DNA of 64,000 nucleotides from CAVUMR01 sp963742715 (GCA_963742715.1 CAVUMR010000002.1:1860001-1924000), one strand, 5' to 3'; shown: positions 51,612-59,828, counted from the stretch's first letter. Made by a program: numbers and translations. The notes: generated by a model not told the origin, from the letters alone.

Positions 51612-52877
51612 GTGACCCAGGATGCGGCGGAGCGGCTCGGCGGGCGCTTCACGAAACTGTGGGCGGCCAGTACGACCTCCGCGCTGGGCAGCGGGCTGGC
51701 CACGATCGCGGCACCGCTGTTCGTCGCGTCGCGCACGCACAACCCGTTGGTCGTCTCGTCGGCGTTCGCCGCGTCCTGGCTGCCGTGGCTGCTGTTCACC
51801 CTGCCCGGCGGGGTGCTCGTCGACCGGGTCGACCGCCGTCGACTCATGATCCTGATCGATTGGGTACGCGTCGGCGCGATGAGCGTGCTCGCCGCGGCCA
51901 TCGCCACCGGATGGGGCAGCATCCCGCTGCTGTACGTCGTGCTGTTCGTCATCAACACCGGCGAGGCGGTGTTCCGCTCGGCGGGCCAGGCGATGGTTCC
52001 GGCGGTGGTACCGCGGCCACTACTCGAACGGGCCAACGGCCGGCTGCGCGGCGCCGCCACGGTGATGCAGGAGCTGATCGCCGCGCCGGTCGGGGCGTTC
52101 CTGTTCGTACTCGCGGCGAGCGTCCCGTTCTTTGCCAACGCCGGTACCTACGCCGTGAGCGCGGTCTTCATCGCGTTGATCGCGGGGTCGTACCGCGGTG
52201 CCCCGACACCGGCGACGCCCGGTCCGGCACGCACGGTCCGGGCCGACATCGTCGAGGGTTTCCGCTGGCTGATGGGGCAACGGGTACTCCGCACCATGAC
52301 GCTCCTGATCGGCATGATGAACGTGACGCTGACCGGGTCCGTCTCGGTGCTGGTGCTGATCGCCAGGGAGCGGCTGCACCTCGGTTCGGTCGGTTTCGGT
52401 CTGCTGTTCACCTCGATCGCGGTCGGCGCCGTACTCGGCTCGGTGGTCGGCGACCGCCTCATCAAGCTGGTCACCGCCACCTGGACGATCCGGATCGGGC
52501 TGCTGATCGAGACTGGCCTGCACCTGGCCCTGGCGACCTCGACCAGCGCCTACGTCGTCGCGACGATGTTCTTCGTGTTCGGGGTACACGACGCGCTGTG
52601 GAACATGGTCGGCTCCTCGCTGCGGCAGCGGCTCACCCCGCCGGAGCTGTTGGGCCGGGTCGGCAGTACCAGCCTGTTCGTCTCAGCCGGCGGCAACTGC
52701 GTCGGCGCGTTGCTCGCCGGCGTCGCGGCTTCGACCTTCGGGCTGACCACGCCGAACTGGGCCGGCTTCGTGGTCGGAATCATCGTGGCGATCACGACCT
52801 GGCGTGTTTTCAACCGAGCCACTGTCGCCGCCGCGTACGCCGATCCCCCGCACGCCGCTGAGAAACTGCCGGCGTGA
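51612..52877 (+). CDS. MFS transporter (MFS_3, enterobactin-exporter-like)
   Basis: 421-residue permease with about 12 membrane segments. Typical blocks are LWAASTTSALGSGLATIAAP, FTLPGGVLVDRVDRRRLMIL (motif A), NTGEAVFRSAGQAMVPAVVP and GSSLRQRLTPPELLGRVGST. This subgroup includes macrolide and siderophore exporters; the substrate here is unknown. GTG start 51612 without a clear ribosome site. Confidence 0.87.
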   Translation: MTQDAAERLGGRFTKLWAASTTSALGSGLATIAAPLFVASRTHNPLVVSSAFAASWLPWLLFTLPGGVLVDRVDRRRLMILIDWVRVGAMSVLAAAIATGWGSIPLLYVVLFVINTGEAVFRSAGQAMVPAVVPRPLLERANGRLRGAATVMQELIAAPVGAFLFVLAASVPFFANAGTYAVSAVFIALIAGSYRGAPTPATPGPARTVRADIVEGFRWLMGQRVLRTMTLLIGMMNVTLTGSVSVLVLIARERLHLGSVGFGLLFTSIAVGAVLGSVVGDRLIKLVTATWTIRIGLLIETGLHLALATSTSAYVVATMFFVFGVHDALWNMVGSSLRQRLTPPELLGRVGSTSLFVSAGGNCVGALLAGVAASTFGLTTPNWAGFVVGIIVAITTWRVFNRATVAAAYADPPHAAEKLPA

Positions 52878-52959
52878 CAGCTCCGACGGTGGACCTGCAC
52901 GTCGCGTTCGCCGTCGACCGCCTACCGCGGTGAGTCCCGGCCAATTAATACATCTGATT

Positions 52960-53028
52960 AACCCGATTTGTGATGAAGATATCGGGTTGTCGCTTGCGTG
53001 ACGTTTATCAGTCACAATCGGCATTGTG
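52960..53028. promoter_or_regulatory. AT-rich region with two inverted repeats upstream of the secreted protein
   Basis: AACCCGAT (52960-52967) and ATCGGGTT (52981-52988) are perfectly complementary around a 13-base loop; CACAAT-CGGC-ATTGTG follows at 53013-53028. The 232-nt gap (52878-53109) is the most AT-rich part of the window (ccaattaatacatctgatta). The first hairpin could end the MFS transcript, the second could be an operator for the secreted protein gene. Confidence 0.45.
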
Positions 53029-53109
53029 GGTGATTCTAGGATCCCCTGCCTCTACCGGTGGATATACGGGGCACCTGTCGAGAGGCGCTAATCGGGAGGG
53101 ATCAAACCA

Positions 53110-54048
53110 ATGAGGTCGTACCGCAAACTCACTGTCGCTGCCGCCACATTGTTGGTCGGCCCGATGCTGATGGCCGGAGCGGCGCACGCGGCGCCGACGA
53201 CGAAGGGGGCTGTCTGGAGTCCGCGGCTCCTTTCCGTCGAGCCTCTGTACGACGGCTCGGCTGTTCGACGGCGTTACACCGACGGAATCACCGTTGTCGC
53301 GTCCGTGGACGCGCGGGTGACGTTCCAGGGCTCCGCACCGAACATCTATTCGGATGGTCGACGCGTGTACGACCGCGCCGTGCACATCGTCGACCCCCAG
53401 TCGGCCCGCAGGTCGTCGCCGGACGCCGCGGCCGCATACGCGGCGGCGGGGCGCAGTGTCTATGCCGACGCGCTGGCCGCGGGATTCAGTCCGGACGAGG
53501 CACGACAAACGGATCCCGGCCTCCTGGGCGAACCGCTGATCGACGACTCCGGCTGCGTCTACAGCGAAGACAACCATCCGGATCCGGATTACGAATGGGC
53601 CGGCTGCTACAAGTTGTACGAGGTGCCACCGTCACGCCCCACAGCCTGGTACGCCGCCAGTTCCGGGACGGCCCACGGCTGGGGCACCGGCGCTTTCACC
53701 GGAGGCAAGGAGCTTCAGAAGGGGTACAACAAAATCACCCGCAGCGGCGCCGGCGTTGAGATGATCGAAGCATCGCCATCAGCCAGCCAGTCCGGAAACA
53801 ACTGCGCGAACTTCACCATCGGGCTGTCCCACATCATCGAACTCGGGTACCAGGTGCCACTCTGCGACGACGGCTGGAACGTCACCTGGAATCACACGGT
53901 CCACAATGTCGAATGGCACGGCTCGAGTACCGGCGGCGAGTCCGACAGTCGGAGCGCGTCGGGCGCGAACACCGTACGGGCGCCGTTGTCCACCCCCACG
54001 ATCAGGCTGGACTACGAAATCGGCTGGACCTACATCTGCTTCTGCTGA
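53110..54048 (+). CDS. Secreted Cys-containing protein of unknown function
   Basis: 312 residues. Signal peptide about 1-28 (MRSYRKLTVAAATLLVGPML, then AGAAHA). The mature part has a helical segment (DAAAAYAAAGRSVYADALAA) and a C-terminal half with at least six Cys (SGCVY, AGCYK, NNCAN, LCDDG, YICFC) and many Trp, Asn and His residues (CDDGWNVTWNHTVHNVEWHG). No family is recognised. GGGAGGG precedes the ATG by about 10 bases. Lower-GC codon choice than the core genes suggests accessory DNA. Followed by a lipoprotein gene. Confidence 0.7.
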   Translation: MRSYRKLTVAAATLLVGPMLMAGAAHAAPTTKGAVWSPRLLSVEPLYDGSAVRRRYTDGITVVASVDARVTFQGSAPNIYSDGRRVYDRAVHIVDPQSARRSSPDAAAAYAAAGRSVYADALAAGFSPDEARQTDPGLLGEPLIDDSGCVYSEDNHPDPDYEWAGCYKLYEVPPSRPTAWYAASSGTAHGWGTGAFTGGKELQKGYNKITRSGAGVEMIEASPSASQSGNNCANFTIGLSHIIELGYQVPLCDDGWNVTWNHTVHNVEWHGSSTGGESDSRSASGANTVRAPLSTPTIRLDYEIGWTYICFC

Positions 54049-54137
54049 TGTACCTTTCGTCCCTGCGGCGGTCATCGCCGCCGCAGGGACGAAGTGAACA
54101 CACGGCTGAATACCTCGAAGTAGGGTGGAATTCGGAT

Positions 54138-54716
54138 ATGCGCATTCGGGTCATCCTCCTTGTGGTGACCGGGCTGCTCGCCGTGCCGGGCTGTGCCGCC
54201 AAGCCACCCGCGACTTCTGAGCCATCCGCGCCCGAGCACACGCCGGTAGTGGGGCAACCGGTCGTACTCGATACGCGGGTGCCCGGCTGGGAGACCTCGG
54301 CGTGGCTGTCCCAGAATGCGTTGTGCGTCCGCGCGGCCCGCGTCGGCGAGCACAAGCCGGGCGAGGAGAACGAGTTCGTCTTCTGCGACCCGGCGCCGTC
54401 AGCTCTGAAGACCGTCGGTCCCCCGCTGTTGCCCGCGAAACCGGTGCCCTATGTCGCACCGATGGACCCGCGGTCGCGGGAGATCATCCTGGTCGGGACG
54501 GTACGCGGCGCGGTGGCCAGTGTTTCCGTGACGATGTTCGGCGAGACGGCGACCGCGACCGTGCACCGGTTGCCGGCCACCGGTGGACGGGAGATCGGCG
54601 CGTACGCCGTGTGGCTTCCTCGCAGCGGTTCCGATCGCGATGGAATGGCTCTCTCGGACATCACCGCGGTGGTCGGACGTGACGCGACCGGCGGTGTCGT
54701 GACAAGCCTGGACTGA
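54138..54716 (+). CDS. Putative lipoprotein of unknown function
   Basis: 192 residues. MRIRVILLVVTGLLAVPGC is a lipoprotein signal with the lipidated Cys at residue 19, then a Pro/Ser/Glu-rich linker and a beta-rich domain (VPGWETSAWLSQNALCVRAA, IILVGTVRGAVASVSVTMFG, LPATGGREIGAYAVWLPRSG). No family recognised. AGGGTGG upstream of ATG 54138. A degenerate copy of its 3' half lies at 55501-55600. Confidence 0.72.
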   Translation: MRIRVILLVVTGLLAVPGCAAKPPATSEPSAPEHTPVVGQPVVLDTRVPGWETSAWLSQNALCVRAARVGEHKPGEENEFVFCDPAPSALKTVGPPLLPAKPVPYVAPMDPRSREIILVGTVRGAVASVSVTMFGETATATVHRLPATGGREIGAYAVWLPRSGSDRDGMALSDITAVVGRDATGGVVTSLD

Positions 54717-54734
54717 AACCGGTAACGCACGGCG

Positions 54735-54761
54735 AAGGCCCCGGACGAAGTCCGGGGCCTT
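54735..54761. terminator. Strong bidirectional terminator
   Basis: AAGGCCCCGGAC (54735-54746), loop GAA, GTCCGGGGCCTT (54750-54761): a perfect 12-bp stem with A/T ends between convergent genes (stops at 54716 and 54787). This is the most canonical intrinsic terminator in the window. Confidence 0.9.
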
Positions 54762-54786
54762 CCGAGCCGGTGAAGCGGATCCCGTA

Positions 54787-55341
54787 CTAGCAGTTCCTTA
54801 CCGAGTACACCGGAGCCCAGTTGAAGTTCGAGTTCGAACTCGGCGGGTTTCCGGTGGTACCAACGATTCCGCCATCGATGCCGTAGAAAATGCCCACCGT
54901 GCCGGGGCTCTGGTTGTTCACCCACGAGCCATAGCCGTACCAGCCGATGTTGAGCAGCTGGCAGTTGTACAGGTTCACCCGCGGCCCGCTGAAGCCCGGG
55001 TCGTGGAAAATGCACATGTAGAGGTACGCGCATCCGTGGACGCTACCCGCGGAGATGCCGCTGCCGAATTCCCGCGCGGTGGTCTCACCCGGCAGCGGCA
55101 GCACAATCTCGCCGCCGGCAAACTCGACCTTGTTCAGCGAGACCTGCCGGCCGTGGAACTGGTCGCGGTACTTGTCGACCTGCCGCTGCAGTGCCTGGAA
55201 CTGCGGGTTCGTGTACCCCGCCGCGTGCGCCTGGGCGGCGAACGAGGATGCCGGCGCGGCCGGTGCGGCCTGTGCCGGTACCGCGCTCAGCAGCGTGGCT
55301 ACCGCGCCGAGCAGTACCCCGAACAGAACCTTTCGTTTCAT
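54787..55341 (-). CDS. Secreted protein, peptidase-inhibitor family I36-like
   Basis: 184 residues. Signal peptide about 1-27 (MKRKVLFGVLLGAVATLLSA, then VPAQA). After a helical propeptide-like region, the C-terminal domain (HGCAYLYMCIFHDPGFSGPR, then YNCQLLNIGWYGYGSWVNNQ) has the Cys, Trp-x-N-N-Q and aromatic spacing of the I36/beta-gamma-crystallin-like inhibitors of Streptomyces. The inhibitory role is inferred. AGAAGGGA lies 7 bases before ATG 55341. Confidence 0.72.
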   Translation of the reverse strand: MKRKVLFGVLLGAVATLLSAVPAQAAPAAPASSFAAQAHAAGYTNPQFQALQRQVDKYRDQFHGRQVSLNKVEFAGGEIVLPLPGETTAREFGSGISAGSVHGCAYLYMCIFHDPGFSGPRVNLYNCQLLNIGWYGYGSWVNNQSPGTVGIFYGIDGGIVGTTGNPPSSNSNFNWAPVYSVRNC

Positions 55342-55405
55342 GAGGATCCCTTCTCCGGTCGAATGGACCCCTGATTCGTACCTGTCCGGATCAGGCGACG
55401 ACAAT

Positions 55406-55427
55406 CATTTGACCTATCCCTCAAATG
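55406..55427. promoter_or_regulatory. Inverted repeat upstream of the I36-like gene
   Basis: CATTTGA-CCTATCCC-TCAAATG, a perfect 7-bp inverted repeat in an AT-rich island, 65 bases upstream of the I36-like start and in the 344-nt gap before the PLD-like gene. A regulator-binding site is plausible. The rest of the gap contains the lipoprotein-gene remnant described separately. Confidence 0.5.
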
Positions 55428-55500
55428 AGTTGACGCACGGTATGACTGCGCTCAATTCGACTGGGAGTGGTACGCGGAGCAATTCGCGGAATGCTCAGCC

Positions 55501-55600
55501 GAGCAGGTCGGTGTTCGCGGAACAGCCACCGCGGCCGCGCACCGACTGCCGGCCACCGGTGGACGGGAGACCGGCGCGTACGGCAGCGGTACCGGTCGCG
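55501..55600 (+). pseudogene. Degenerate duplicate of part of the lipoprotein gene
   Basis: One frame reads VGVRGTATAAAHRLPATGGRE, then TGAYG, matching the lipoprotein segment ETATATVHRLPATGGREIGAY. At DNA level 24 consecutive bases are identical (54571-54594 versus 55547-55570), with further matches on both sides. No start or intact frame surrounds it. It is a remnant of a duplicated lipoprotein gene on the same strand about 1 kb downstream. Confidence 0.75.
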
Positions 55601-55685
55601 GTGTGTCCGGAATCCGTCATGACCATCCCCGACCGTCGACCCGGATTGCCGACTGCGCCGCGCGTACCCTGCGCACGAGGGGGCG

Positions 55686-57476
55686 ATGGCGATGCGGTTC
55701 ACGTCGCGAAAGAACGCCAGCGGGCAGGTGTTCGCGGTCGCCGGTACGAATACTGTTTCGTTCGGCGTCGTCGCCGCGGAGGCGACCAAAGCGGGCCTGC
55801 TCGGCTTCGCCGTTGAACGACTCGATCTCGCCACCGGTACAAAGAAATGGGTGAAGGGTTTCAAGGTTTTCGCGTCTCTGATCCCCGAGCCGGCTCCCAC
55901 CCTGCAGGTGAGCACCCGCGACCACCCGGTGCAGAGCTTCTCCTGGGACGACTTCACCGCGGCGGCCGGGCACGACTATCGCTACACCTTCCATCCGGTC
56001 AAGGGCCGCCCCGCCGCGCTGGAACTGACCACGCCTGCCATGGCCATCACGGTACGAACGGAACCGCTGGTCGGCGGCGTACACGACGTCTTCTTCAACC
56101 GCGGGGTGGCGAGCAGCCAGGCCTATGTCCGCGAGTTCGGCACCGATCCGATCGACAAGCTGCCGCCGGCCCGCCGGCGGAAGGCGCTGGACTGGTTGAG
56201 TCGCGATCTCGACGACGCGGTGCTGCGGTTCGTGGACGCCTGCGCGCCAGGCGACCAACTGCTCGGGTGCTTTTACGAGTTCCGCTACGAACCGATGGCG
56301 ACCGCCTTGGTCAAGGCGCTGGATCGCGGCGTCGAGGTCTCCCTGGTGATCGACGCGAAGGTCAACGAACACACCGACCGGAAAGGCACGTTCTTCGAGA
56401 GCTTCCCGCGCGCCGAAAATCTGCGCATGCTCGACACCGCGCACCTGCCGCCCACCGCGGTAATTCTCCGCGAGGCGCGGAAATCGGCGATCCAGCACAA
56501 CAAGTTCATGGTGCGAATCCCGCAGGGCGGCGAGCCGGCCGAAGTGTGGACCGGATCGACCAACCTGTCCCTCGGTGGCATCGCCGGGCAGACGAATGTC
56601 GGGCACTGGGTGCGGGACCCGGCCGTGGCGGCGGCATTCGCCCGGTACTGGGAGCTGCTGGCCACCGATCCCGGCGGACAGACCGGCGACAACCGAGCCG
56701 AGGTCGTGCGGAAGAACGCGGCCCTACGGGCCTCGGTCGAGGCGCTGTCGCCGGTACCCACGGAGCTGACCGAGCTGGCCGCCGGCACGATCGCGGCGTT
56801 CAGCCCGCGCAAGGGCGTCTCGCTTCTCGACGCGTACGCCGTCCTGCTGGACAGCGCGGACCGGCACGCGTGCCTCACCTTGGCGTTCGGCATCAGTAGC
56901 CAGTTCAAGGAACTGCTGCGGGACAACACGCCGCAGAACCAACTCGTGTTCCTGCTGCTGGAGAAGCAGGACAAGCCCGACCCCGACGAACCCGGCGCGT
57001 TCGTACGGATCAACGCGAGCAACAACGTGTACCAGGCGTGGGGCTCGTTCCTGCAGGACCCGGTGTACGAGTTGGCGGAAACCAACGCCGGTCGGCTCGG
57101 ACTCAACGACCACGTCAGCTATATCCACTCGAAGTTCATGCTGATCGATCCGCTCAGCGCGGACCCGATCGTGGTGACCGGCTCGGCCAACTTCAGCGAG
57201 CCGTCCACGTCGGAGAACGACGAGAACATGCTGCTGATCCGCGGCGACCGGCGGGTGGCCGACATCTACCTGACCGAGTTCAACCGGTTGTTCAACCACT
57301 ACTACTTCCGGAGCGTCGTCGAGCAGACGAGCGCCGAAGACGCCCCGTCGCCGAGCACGGACAGCAGCCGCTTCCTGGCCGAAACCGACGAGTGGCTGGG
57401 CAAGTACACGCCGGGATCGCTGCGCTCCAAGCGACTCGAGCTGTACCGCGCGATGACCGGCTTCACCAGCCTGTAG
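55686..57476 (+). CDS. Phospholipase D-like protein (two HKD-type motifs)
   Basis: 596 residues, no signal peptide. An N-terminal domain (about 1-120) of unknown type precedes the PLD core. First motif about residue 276: HNKFMVRI, then WTGSTNLSLGG, where the Asp of HxKx4D is replaced by Ile. Second motif about residue 481: HSKFMLID, then VTGSANFSEPSTSENDEN, complete. The family includes nucleases, lipases and synthases; one weakened HKD leaves the reaction open. GAGGGGGCG immediately precedes ATG 55686; ATG 55692 is an alternative. Confidence 0.85.
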   Translation: MAMRFTSRKNASGQVFAVAGTNTVSFGVVAAEATKAGLLGFAVERLDLATGTKKWVKGFKVFASLIPEPAPTLQVSTRDHPVQSFSWDDFTAAAGHDYRYTFHPVKGRPAALELTTPAMAITVRTEPLVGGVHDVFFNRGVASSQAYVREFGTDPIDKLPPARRRKALDWLSRDLDDAVLRFVDACAPGDQLLGCFYEFRYEPMATALVKALDRGVEVSLVIDAKVNEHTDRKGTFFESFPRAENLRMLDTAHLPPTAVILREARKSAIQHNKFMVRIPQGGEPAEVWTGSTNLSLGGIAGQTNVGHWVRDPAVAAAFARYWELLATDPGGQTGDNRAEVVRKNAALRASVEALSPVPTELTELAAGTIAAFSPRKGVSLLDAYAVLLDSADRHACLTLAFGISSQFKELLRDNTPQNQLVFLLLEKQDKPDPDEPGAFVRINASNNVYQAWGSFLQDPVYELAETNAGRLGLNDHVSYIHSKFMLIDPLSADPIVVTGSANFSEPSTSENDENMLLIRGDRRVADIYLTEFNRLFNHYYFRSVVEQTSAEDAPSPSTDSSRFLAETDEWLGKYTPGSLRSKRLELYRAMTGFTSL

Positions 57477-57540
57477 GACGCGCGCCGGCCGCGGCGACTG
57501 CGCTGGTACCGCTGGCCGGGGGTGTGCGAGGGTCTGGCTC

Positions 57541-59028
57541 GTGGAAACCGCGACGCAGTTGCTGCACCGGCTCACGTCCTACGAACCCGGCCGCGAATGG
57601 GACGAGCCGATCGACGACCCCCGCGTGGTACAGGACTTCGAGAGCAACGACCCGGACCGTTTCCCCTGGTTCTACAAGCGGTACGAGCGGCCGCTGCCGC
57701 GGATCCCGCTCCCCCGCGAGCTGCCGCCCACGACTGCCGCGGCGACCGCCGTGCTCGCCGGTACCGCGGACACCGCCCGCACCGAGCTGGACCTGCCGCA
57801 CCTGTCCCGCCTGCTGCACCTGTCCGCCGGGGTGGTGCGGATCAGCGAGCGCCCGCACCTGACGTGGCTGTTCCGCGCCGCCGGATCCGCCGGCGCCCGA
57901 TGCCCGCTCGAGGTGTACCTCGCCGTTCCGAGCAGCACCGCCGACCCGGACAGCAGCGCCGGCCCGGACGGCACCGCCGGCCCGGGCAGCAGCGCCGGCC
58001 TGCCCGCCGGCGTGCACTGGTACGACCCGCGCGACCACGCGCTCGTGCGGATCGGTCCACCGCCGGCCGGGGACGTGCCGACGCTGGTGGTCACCGGCGT
58101 GCCCTGGCGTACCGGCTGGCGCTACCGCGAGCGCGGCTTCCGCCACGTGTACTGGGACGCCGGCACCATGCTCGCCCAGTTCCTCGCGGCGGCCGACTCC
58201 GCCGGGCATCCCGCGTCGCTGTACAGCCACTTCCCGGACGCGCCGGTGACCGCGCTCGTCGGCGCCGACGGCGTACAGGAGTGGCCGGTTGCCGTAGTCG
58301 CGCTCGGTGACGGCCCGCCGGCGCTCGACCCGACCGGTCCCGCGGCCGCCGGCCAGGTCGACGCGGCACCGATGGAGTTCCCACTGGTCACAGCCGCGCA
58401 ACGGGCCGGGGTACGGGACGCGCTCGGGTCGGCGTGGGGACGCGGAGCCCCGGTGGACGTCCCGCGGCACGGGGCCGAACCGGTCGAGACCGTGGTGCTC
58501 TCCCGCGGCTCGCAGCGCCGGATGGACCCGACCCGCGGCCTGCCGGCGGACCTGTTGCGCACCTGCCTGCCGATCGCGCTGCGCGGCGTCGACCTTCCGC
58601 ACCGGCTCGTCGTCCACGATGTCGACGGGGTCGCCCCGGGGGTGTACCGCTGGCCGGATCTCGCCAGCCCGGTTCGACCCGGCGCGCTGCGGGACGAGCT
58701 GCACCGGATCTGCCTGGGGCAGGCGCTCGGCCGCGACGCCGCGTTCGTGGTGATCGCCGCGACCGACGTGGCGACCCTCGACGACCGCCAGTACCGCGAG
58801 GCGCAGCTCGCCGCGGGTCTGGTCGAGGGGCGGCTGCACCTGCTGGCATACAGCCTCGGCGCGAGCGCCAGCGGGATGACGTTCGTCGACAGCGAAATCG
58901 CGGCGCTGCTCGACGAGCCGCTCGACGCGCTGCTGTTCACCTGTGTGGGCGTACCCGAGTACGCGTCCAGCACCGGCGGCCTGCCCGGCGCCCCCACGGC
59001 GGTACGCGTGGTCCAGCCGCGCGAGTAG
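57541..59028 (+). CDS. SagB-type dehydrogenase (tandem nitroreductase-like domains)
   Basis: 495 residues containing two nitroreductase-like halves. The N-terminal half begins LTSYEPGREWDEPIDDPRVV and has LSRLLHLSAGVVRISE and RFPWFYKRY; the C-terminal half has RRMDPTRGLPADLLRTCLPI, GVAPGVYRW, LGQALGRDAAFVVIAATDVA and a last AYSLGASASGMTFVDSEI-type FMN loop. This is the SagB/ThcOx type, known as azoline oxidase in RiPP clusters, but no YcaO, precursor peptide or leader peptidase is nearby. A Ser/Ala/Gly/Pro hexad array interrupts the first half. GTG start 57541. Confidence 0.82.
   Translation: METATQLLHRLTSYEPGREWDEPIDDPRVVQDFESNDPDRFPWFYKRYERPLPRIPLPRELPPTTAAATAVLAGTADTARTELDLPHLSRLLHLSAGVVRISERPHLTWLFRAAGSAGARCPLEVYLAVPSSTADPDSSAGPDGTAGPGSSAGLPAGVHWYDPRDHALVRIGPPPAGDVPTLVVTGVPWRTGWRYRERGFRHVYWDAGTMLAQFLAAADSAGHPASLYSHFPDAPVTALVGADGVQEWPVAVVALGDGPPALDPTGPAAAGQVDAAPMEFPLVTAAQRAGVRDALGSAWGRGAPVDVPRHGAEPVETVVLSRGSQRRMDPTRGLPADLLRTCLPIALRGVDLPHRLVVHDVDGVAPGVYRWPDLASPVRPGALRDELHRICLGQALGRDAAFVVIAATDVATLDDRQYREAQLAAGLVEGRLHLLAYSLGASASGMTFVDSEIAALLDEPLDALLFTCVGVPEYASSTGGLPGAPTAVRVVQPRE
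57931..58005 (+). repeat. About 4 x 18-nt diverged repeat inside the SagB-type gene
   Basis: One 21-nt and three 18-nt related units encode SSTADPD/SSAGPD/GTAGPG/SSAGLP. All unit lengths are multiples of three. Confidence 0.75.
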
Positions 59029-59038
59029 TAGCGCTACT
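59027..59038. other. Palindrome carrying both stop codons of convergent genes
   Basis: AGTAGCGCTACT is a perfect 12-bp palindrome. The TAG stop of the SagB-type gene (59026-59028) and the TAG stop of the TetR gene (59034-59036, minus strand) lie on its two halves, so the convergent genes are separated by only five bases. Confidence 0.8.
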
Positions 59039-59792
59039 CCCGCTGCCGGAGCCGTTCGAATCCGTCCAGCAGAAGGTCCAGCGCGAACTCGAACTCGAAC
59101 TGGTCGTCGCAACCGCTGCCGACGACCGACTCCTCGTCGTGGGCGATCGCCGCGGCCAGCTCGGTGACGTACGGATACCGCTCCGCCAGGTCGCGCTGCA
59201 TGACCGCCTGCGCGTCCAGGTCGGCGTCCGATGAGCCGGTGTCCGATGGGCCGGCGTCCGGTGAGTCGGCGTCCGGTGAGTCGACGTCGGAGGAGTCGTC
59301 TCGGGTGTCGTCGAACAGTTCCTGGGTGAACCCCAGCATGCGGCTGCCCATCACGTGCATCACATGGTGGGTGAGGTCGATGGAGAAGCCGCCGGTCCGG
59401 AACATCCCGATCATCGAGTCCAGGTACGCCAACACAATCGGTGTCGGGGTACGGCGCGACTCGATCGCGTGCGACGCCCAGGGATGCGCGAGAAGCACTC
59501 GTCGCGCCGCCAGGATGCGCCGCCGGACCGCGCTCTTCCAGTCGAGGCCGTCAGTCGGAGAGTCGATCTCCGCGACGACGACGTCGACCATGCCGTCGAG
59601 CAGCTCGTCCTTGTTCGCCACGTGCTTGTAGAGCGCCATCGGCACGACGCCCAGCTCCTGCGCGAGCTTGCGCATGCTGACCGCGTCGATCCCGACCTCG
59701 TCGGCCAGCGCGACCGCGGCGCGCAGCACCCGCTCCCTGCTCAGCGGCGCCCGGCGCTGGGCGTCCACCTGCTGAGCCATCAGAAACCCCAT
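59034..59792 (-). CDS. TetR family regulator (TetR_C_1 type)
   Basis: 252 residues. N-terminal HTH about 15-65: ERVLRAAVALADEVGIDAVS, then MRKLAQELGVVPMALYKHVA. The C-terminal ligand domain (YLDSMIGMFRTGGFSIDLTH and FEFEFALDLLLDGFERLRQR) is of the TetR_C_1 type. A Ser/Asp/Pro pentad array is inserted at about 165-190. AAGGG lies 4 bases before ATG 59792 (a second ATG is four codons later). Divergent from a quinone-oxidoreductase gene; two 17-bp operators lie between them. Confidence 0.9.
   Translation of the reverse strand: MGFLMAQQVDAQRRAPLSRERVLRAAVALADEVGIDAVSMRKLAQELGVVPMALYKHVANKDELLDGMVDVVVAEIDSPTDGLDWKSAVRRRILAARRVLLAHPWASHAIESRRTPTPIVLAYLDSMIGMFRTGGFSIDLTHHVMHVMGSRMLGFTQELFDDTRDDSSDVDSPDADSPDAGPSDTGSSDADLDAQAVMQRDLAERYPYVTELAAAIAHDEESVVGSGCDDQFEFEFALDLLLDGFERLRQRE
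59221..59295 (-). repeat. 5 x 15-nt tandem repeat inside the TetR gene
   Basis: Five related 15-nt units (tcggcgtccggtgag-like on the plus strand) encode DSPDA/DTGSS/DAGPS-type pentads in a loop of the ligand domain. Confidence 0.88.
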
Positions 59793-59799
59793 TCAACCC

Positions 59800-59828
59800 T
59801 TGACAGGTGTACGGCGTACACCTACCGT
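59800..59828 (+). promoter_or_regulatory. Promoter of the quinone-oxidoreductase gene with operator O1 in its spacer
   Basis: TTGACA (59800-59805) and TACCGT (59823-59828) are separated by exactly 17 bases, and those 17 bases (59806-59822) are the perfect palindrome GGTGTACGGCGTACACC. A repressor bound there would block RNA polymerase directly. O1 is 14 bases upstream of the TetR start, which suggests autoregulation too. Confidence 0.85.
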
